This document shows positions 61,084 to 64,000 of a stretch of 64,000 nt of DNA, one piece after another. The translations under genes and the position numbers were made by a program. The DNA lies in NCBI RefSeq assembly GCF_003675895.1, contig NZ_ML014763.1, positions 1-64,000 of the forward strand, given 5' to 3'. This DNA comes from Parashewanella curva (GTDB lineage: Bacteria > Pseudomonadota > Gammaproteobacteria > Enterobacterales > Shewanellaceae). Each line of letters begins with the position of its first letter. Position 1 is the stretch's first letter. A model generated the notes under the pieces. That model made no database searches, was not told the origin of the DNA, and saw only the letters and a list, made by a program, of their open reading frames with translations.

Positions 61084-62124
61084 ATGCGTATTTTGTACGG
61101 GGTTCAAGGCACAGGTAATGGTCATTTGAGCCGTGCTAGAGTGATGGCAGCAGCACTTCAGGAACAAGGATTACACGTTGATTATTTGTTCTCAGGACGT
61201 TCCCGTGAGCAATTCTTTGATATGGAAGAGTTTGGCGATTTTCAGTGCTTGAAAGGCATGACGTTTTCAAGTGCAGCAGGGAAATTACAAATAGGTAAAA
61301 CCATCAAGCAAAATTTATCTCGCTCAATACTGCAAGACATCGAAAGCATCGATTTAACCAATTATGATGTAGTGCTAAATGATTACGAGCCTGTTACGGC
61401 ATGGGCGGCGAAAAATCAAGGCGTGCCAGCCATAGGCATTAGTCATCAAGCTGCGCTATTGCACGCTGTACCTAAAGCGGGAACCCAATGGTTTAGCGAT
61501 TTAATGTTGAAGTATTTTGCTCCAGTCGATGTCGCGTTAGGTTGTCACTGGCATCATTTCGGTTTTCCGATCTTACCGCCATTTGTTGATGTAACTGAAG
61601 TCGAGGATGAGTTTTCTCATCAAATTTTAGTTTACCTCCCGTTTGAGTCAGCGAGCGATGTCATCGAGTTGCTTAAACCTTATGACAATTATCAGTTCTT
61701 GGTATACCACAAAGACAACATTGAACAAGAATTGCCCAGTCACATTACTTGGCATGGTTTCGATCGGTTTGGATTTAAACGTCATTTAGCCAGTTGTGGA
61801 GGCGTGATCTGCAATGCTGGATTCGAATTGGTGAGTGAAGCACTCACCTTAGGCAAAAAAATCTTAGTTAAGCCTCTACTGGGTCAGTTTGAACAACATT
61901 GTAACGTAGCTGCATTAGAGTTATTGGCTGCCGCAGATGCAATGATGACGTTAGATCCGCAAACTCTCAGTCGCTGGCTGAAAAAAGCCAATCCTCAACC
62001 TATTGAGTACCCTCAAGTCGCTGATGCGTTAGTTGATTGGTTGCAACAGGGAGATTGGGGTAACCAAGAAGAGCTGTCTAAACAGTTATGGCAGCAGGTT
62101 ACCTTACCTGATAGTTGGCGTTAA
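61084..62124 (+). CDS. Glycosyltransferase (MJ1255/VC2487-type)
   Basis: 346-residue GT-B fold enzyme. The N-terminus ([20 protein letters not shown]) and acceptor-site loop ([25 protein letters not shown]) match the uncharacterised MJ1255/VC2487 glycosyltransferase family, related to UDP-glycosyltransferases such as MurG. It may glycosylate a lipid carrier, which fits the adjacent lipid phosphatase. Its TAA overlaps the aroQ stop on the other strand. Confidence 0.85.
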   Translation: MRILYGVQGTGNGHLSRARVMAAALQEQGLHVDYLFSGRSREQFFDMEEFGDFQCLKGMTFSSAAGKLQIGKTIKQNLSRSILQDIESIDLTNYDVVLNDYEPVTAWAAKNQGVPAIGISHQAALLHAVPKAGTQWFSDLMLKYFAPVDVALGCHWHHFGFPILPPFVDVTEVEDEFSHQILVYLPFESASDVIELLKPYDNYQFLVYHKDNIEQELPSHITWHGFDRFGFKRHLASCGGVICNAGFELVSEALTLGKKILVKPLLGQFEQHCNVAALELLAAADAMMTLDPQTLSRWLKKANPQPIEYPQVADALVDWLQQGDWGNQEELSKQLWQQVTLPDSWR

Positions 62125-62555
62125 GCCGTTGTGAGTCGGGCAGCAGCGGCATGCAGTGCCATTATGTACCCTTGGCTACCAAAGCCACAAATGACTCCGA
62201 TGGCTTTATCCGAAAAATATGAGTGTTGCCTAAACGGTTCACGGCTGTGAATATTAGACAAGTGAACTTCTATAAAGGGAATGTTGACGCCGAGCAGGGC
62301 ATCTCTAAGAGCGACAGATGTATGGGTAAAAGCGGCAGGATTGATGATGATCAGTTCTGCTTTCGTTTGGTGAATGGCATCAATCAAGTCATGTTCAGCG
62401 TTAGATTGAATATGCTCAAGCGAAATTGATAATTGTGAGGCTTGCTTTTGTAGAGACTCTACAATTTGGGCAAGGGTTTCTGAGCCATAAACTTCAGGCT
62501 CACGTCGACCGAGTAAATTTAGGTTGGGACCATTTACTAATAATACTTTTGTCAT
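62121..62555 (-). CDS. aroQ: Type II 3-dehydroquinate dehydratase
   Basis: 144-residue dodecameric dehydratase in the shikimate pathway. Signature [17 protein letters not shown] includes the catalytic arginine and Tyr23, and [17 protein letters not shown] the general acid His78. Shikimate products feed aromatic amino acids, among them the likely substrate of the ammonia-lyase in the APE operon. The end of the gene overlaps the end of the convergent glycosyltransferase gene. The usual partners accBC are not adjacent here. Confidence 0.95.
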   Translation of the reverse strand: MTKVLLVNGPNLNLLGRREPEVYGSETLAQIVESLQKQASQLSISLEHIQSNAEHDLIDAIHQTKAELIIINPAAFTHTSVALRDALLGVNIPFIEVHLSNIHSREPFRQHSYFSDKAIGVICGFGSQGYIMALHAAAARLTTA

Positions 62556-62609
62556 TGATCGTTACTCTCGTCCATTTCTTCATTACAGGTTAATCATTAA
62601 CTCCCCAAA

Positions 62610-63026
62610 TCACAAAGGAATTTTCTTACTGCGTAAGCTTTTGGTTTGTCCTCGCTGCTTTTTTTTATCCATTCGTTTGGTTTGGCTGGATCGTGTTGGT
62701 TTTGTGGCAATGCGTTTTTTCTGGACGACGGTGACAGATTTTACCAGCTCAATAAACATCGCTAACGCTTGCTGACGATTGTCATCTTGGCTGCGAGTCG
62801 ATTGCGCTTTTATGATGATTTTTCCGCTTTTGGTTATTCGGTGATCGGCTTTAGAGAGCAGTCTTTGCTGGTAATACTCAGGTAGGCTGGAAGCCTTAAT
62901 ATCAAAGATAAGAACTGCTGCAGTAGATACCTTATTAACATGCTGGCCGCCAGTGCCACTGGCACGAACGAATTGCCATTCGACTTCTGATTCAGGTATA
63001 TGGACTCGGGCTGAAATCTGGATCAT
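62610..63026 (-). CDS. arfB: Peptidyl-tRNA hydrolase ArfB
   Basis: 138-residue ribosome-rescue factor (YaeJ). The GGQ motif is at residues 26-28 in RASGTGGQHVNKVST, and the C-terminus is a long basic tail (KRIATKPTRSSQTKRMDKKK) that enters the empty mRNA channel of stalled ribosomes. It releases peptides on non-stop mRNAs as a backup of trans-translation. Confidence 0.95.
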   Translation of the reverse strand: MIQISARVHIPESEVEWQFVRASGTGGQHVNKVSTAAVLIFDIKASSLPEYYQQRLLSKADHRITKSGKIIIKAQSTRSQDDNRQQALAMFIELVKSVTVVQKKRIATKPTRSSQTKRMDKKKQRGQTKSLRSKKIPL

Positions 63027-63187
63027 GGATTTATTCTATCTTAACTCGCACTAAGTGGGCTTTTCAGCATTGATTTTTCTCTGTTGTGAAAGCTTAAATT
63101 AGCTCGCTAGTTCTGCACTTTCACCCCTCGAATAATGCAATGCTGAACAAACCCTGAAAGTTGCATCTTCAAGTATCAAGAGTATAA

Positions 63188-64000
63188 CTACGAAATGGCT
63201 CTCTGAGAGCGCAGTTCTTTAAATTTTTGCATGCTTAAAAGAAATAGCGAACAACTACAAACGACAGCAGAAAGAGCTGCTCCATATCCCAACGACAAAT
63301 TTAGCAGTTGAAACCCTACCAATGTAGAAAAGGCACCTACAAATGCAAATGGCAGTTGAGTGACTACATGTTGATGAGGTGTGCAGCCGCTGCTGGTGGC
63401 ACTGAGTACACTAGTATCAGAAATTGGAGAGCAATGATCACCAAATACTGAGCCTGCCATGACGGCACTGAGGGCGGGTAATAACAATTGAGGATCAATA
63501 ATATGCGCGATTTCACCACCAATCGGCAGCATAATGGCAAAGGTGCCCCAACTTGAGCCTGTGGCAAAGGCCATTGTGGCACACAAAAGAAATAATCCAC
63601 TTAATAGAAATTGACTGGATAAATGCTGTTGAGCCCAATCAGCTAGGATGGCTGCAATAGAGAGTTCTTTGACAATCGTTCCAATCAGCCAAGTGAAAAG
63701 CAGAATACTGCAAGCAAAGGTCATGGTGTTTAACCCTATCCAAGTATCCTTGAGTAAGGCATTGAATTTGCGTCCGCTAGTTTTGAGAAGTAACAAGGTG
63801 AGCAGTACAGCAAATAAACTCGCATTTCTCATACTGCTGCCAATATCGGCATGAGCCAGCCATTGATCTAGCTGTGTACTGTCCGTTGCCATTGCTCCTG
63901 AAAGTAACATTAGGCCGAGTGAGCCTACCAATAAGGCTAAAATAGGTAATAGCAACAACCAAGGTGATCCTTGCTTATTAGAGTCTGCAACATAGTTCTC
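63188..64000 (-). CDS. NhaC-type Na+/H+ antiporter, 5' end outside the window
   Basis: Partial gene: the frame stays open through 64000 with no start codon in a suitable context, so the N-terminal part is missing. The 270 visible residues have about eight helices and conserved FATGSSWGTFAIMLPIGGEI and GSVFGDHCSPISDTSVLSATSSGC, typical of NhaC-family antiporters, with polar residues of the transport site. Substrate could be Na+/H+ or another organic-ion exchange, as in related arginine or malate-lactate antiporters. Confidence 0.85.
   Translation of the reverse strand, partial: ENYVADSNKQGSPWLLLLPILALLVGSLGLMLLSGAMATDSTQLDQWLAHADIGSSMRNASLFAVLLTLLLLKTSGRKFNALLKDTWIGLNTMTFACSILLFTWLIGTIVKELSIAAILADWAQQHLSSQFLLSGLFLLCATMAFATGSSWGTFAIMLPIGGEIAHIIDPQLLLPALSAVMAGSVFGDHCSPISDTSVLSATSSGCTPHQHVVTQLPFAFVGAFSTLVGFQLLNLSLGYGAALSAVVCSCSLFLLSMQKFKELRSQRAIS

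Noticed and set aside
1-64000. tRNA, rRNA, known riboswitch or origin
   Set aside because: No cloverleaf ends, rRNA-like blocks, DnaA-box clusters or familiar riboswitch cores were noticed when reading both strands. A tRNAscan-SE and Rfam search would settle this.

Overview
This window is chromosomal DNA from an AT-rich marine-type gammaproteobacterium. The gene content points to the Shewanellaceae (Shewanella or Parashewanella): a 1059-residue PutA without the N-terminal DNA-binding domain, the CYTH / DUF47 / Pit / YgiM neighbourhood, glnE divergent from a yjfIJKL-like operon with a membrane-anchored spermidine-synthase homologue, a 161-residue RraA, and lpoB beside a COG3014 lipoprotein. 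The genus is an inference from synteny and family lengths, not from a database search. No tRNA, rRNA, CRISPR array, prophage or full insertion sequence was seen.

Layout. 1-7.0 kb: an unknown coiled-coil protein, the MsrP-MsrQ periplasmic methionine-sulfoxide repair pair, a secreted beta-propeller gene overlapping parC, and a BamE-like lipoprotein. 7.15-23.74 kb: one compact 17-gene plus-strand operon for an aryl polyene (APE) type lipid. It encodes ACPs, ketosynthases, ketoreductase, dehydratases, an AMP ligase, acyl- and glycosyltransferases, a thioesterase, a LolA-like carrier, an MMPL exporter and a DUF3261 lipoprotein, plus an aromatic amino-acid ammonia-lyase and a halogenase-like flavoprotein. 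23.8-26.1 kb: three small lipoproteins. 26.3-33.4 kb: housekeeping genes (phosphoribosyltransferase, lpoB, slyX, fkpA, yacL, tcdA) and a 42-residue membrane protein behind two FNR-type boxes. 33.6-40.7 kb: putA, ygiM, pit, its DUF47 partner and a CYTH phosphohydrolase. 40.7-48.5 kb: a secreted subtilase, then the curli locus with csgBA converging on csgEFGD; the major curlin is 509 residues long. 48.7-55.8 kb: a minus-strand run of envelope-stress-like genes (lipoprotein, DUF350, spermidine-synthase-like, DUF2170, PspA/IM30, DUF2491, small protein, K+ channel). 56-64 kb: glnE, rraA, a small YgjV-like membrane protein, a PAP2 phosphatase, a glycosyltransferase, aroQ, arfB and the end of an NhaC-type antiporter.

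How the parts work together. The APE operon looks self-contained: starter supply (ammonia-lyase), activation (AMP ligase, ACPs), iterative type II polyene synthesis, transfer to a lipid carrier, and export to the outer membrane. Curli and the aryl polyene would both be surface-protective, biofilm-related products. The yjf-like run combines a PspA homologue, a polyamine-type enzyme, DUF350 and an ion channel, which suggests membrane homeostasis. It carries three exact copies of a 13-bp palindrome at two of its control regions, and one of two near-identical 267-bp MITE-like elements sits inside it.

Most noteworthy: the paired MITE-like elements, the three GACATAATATGTC palindromes, the two FNR boxes before the 42-residue protein, the halogenase motif and unusual F-H selectivity pair in the APE operon, and the oversized acidic curlin.
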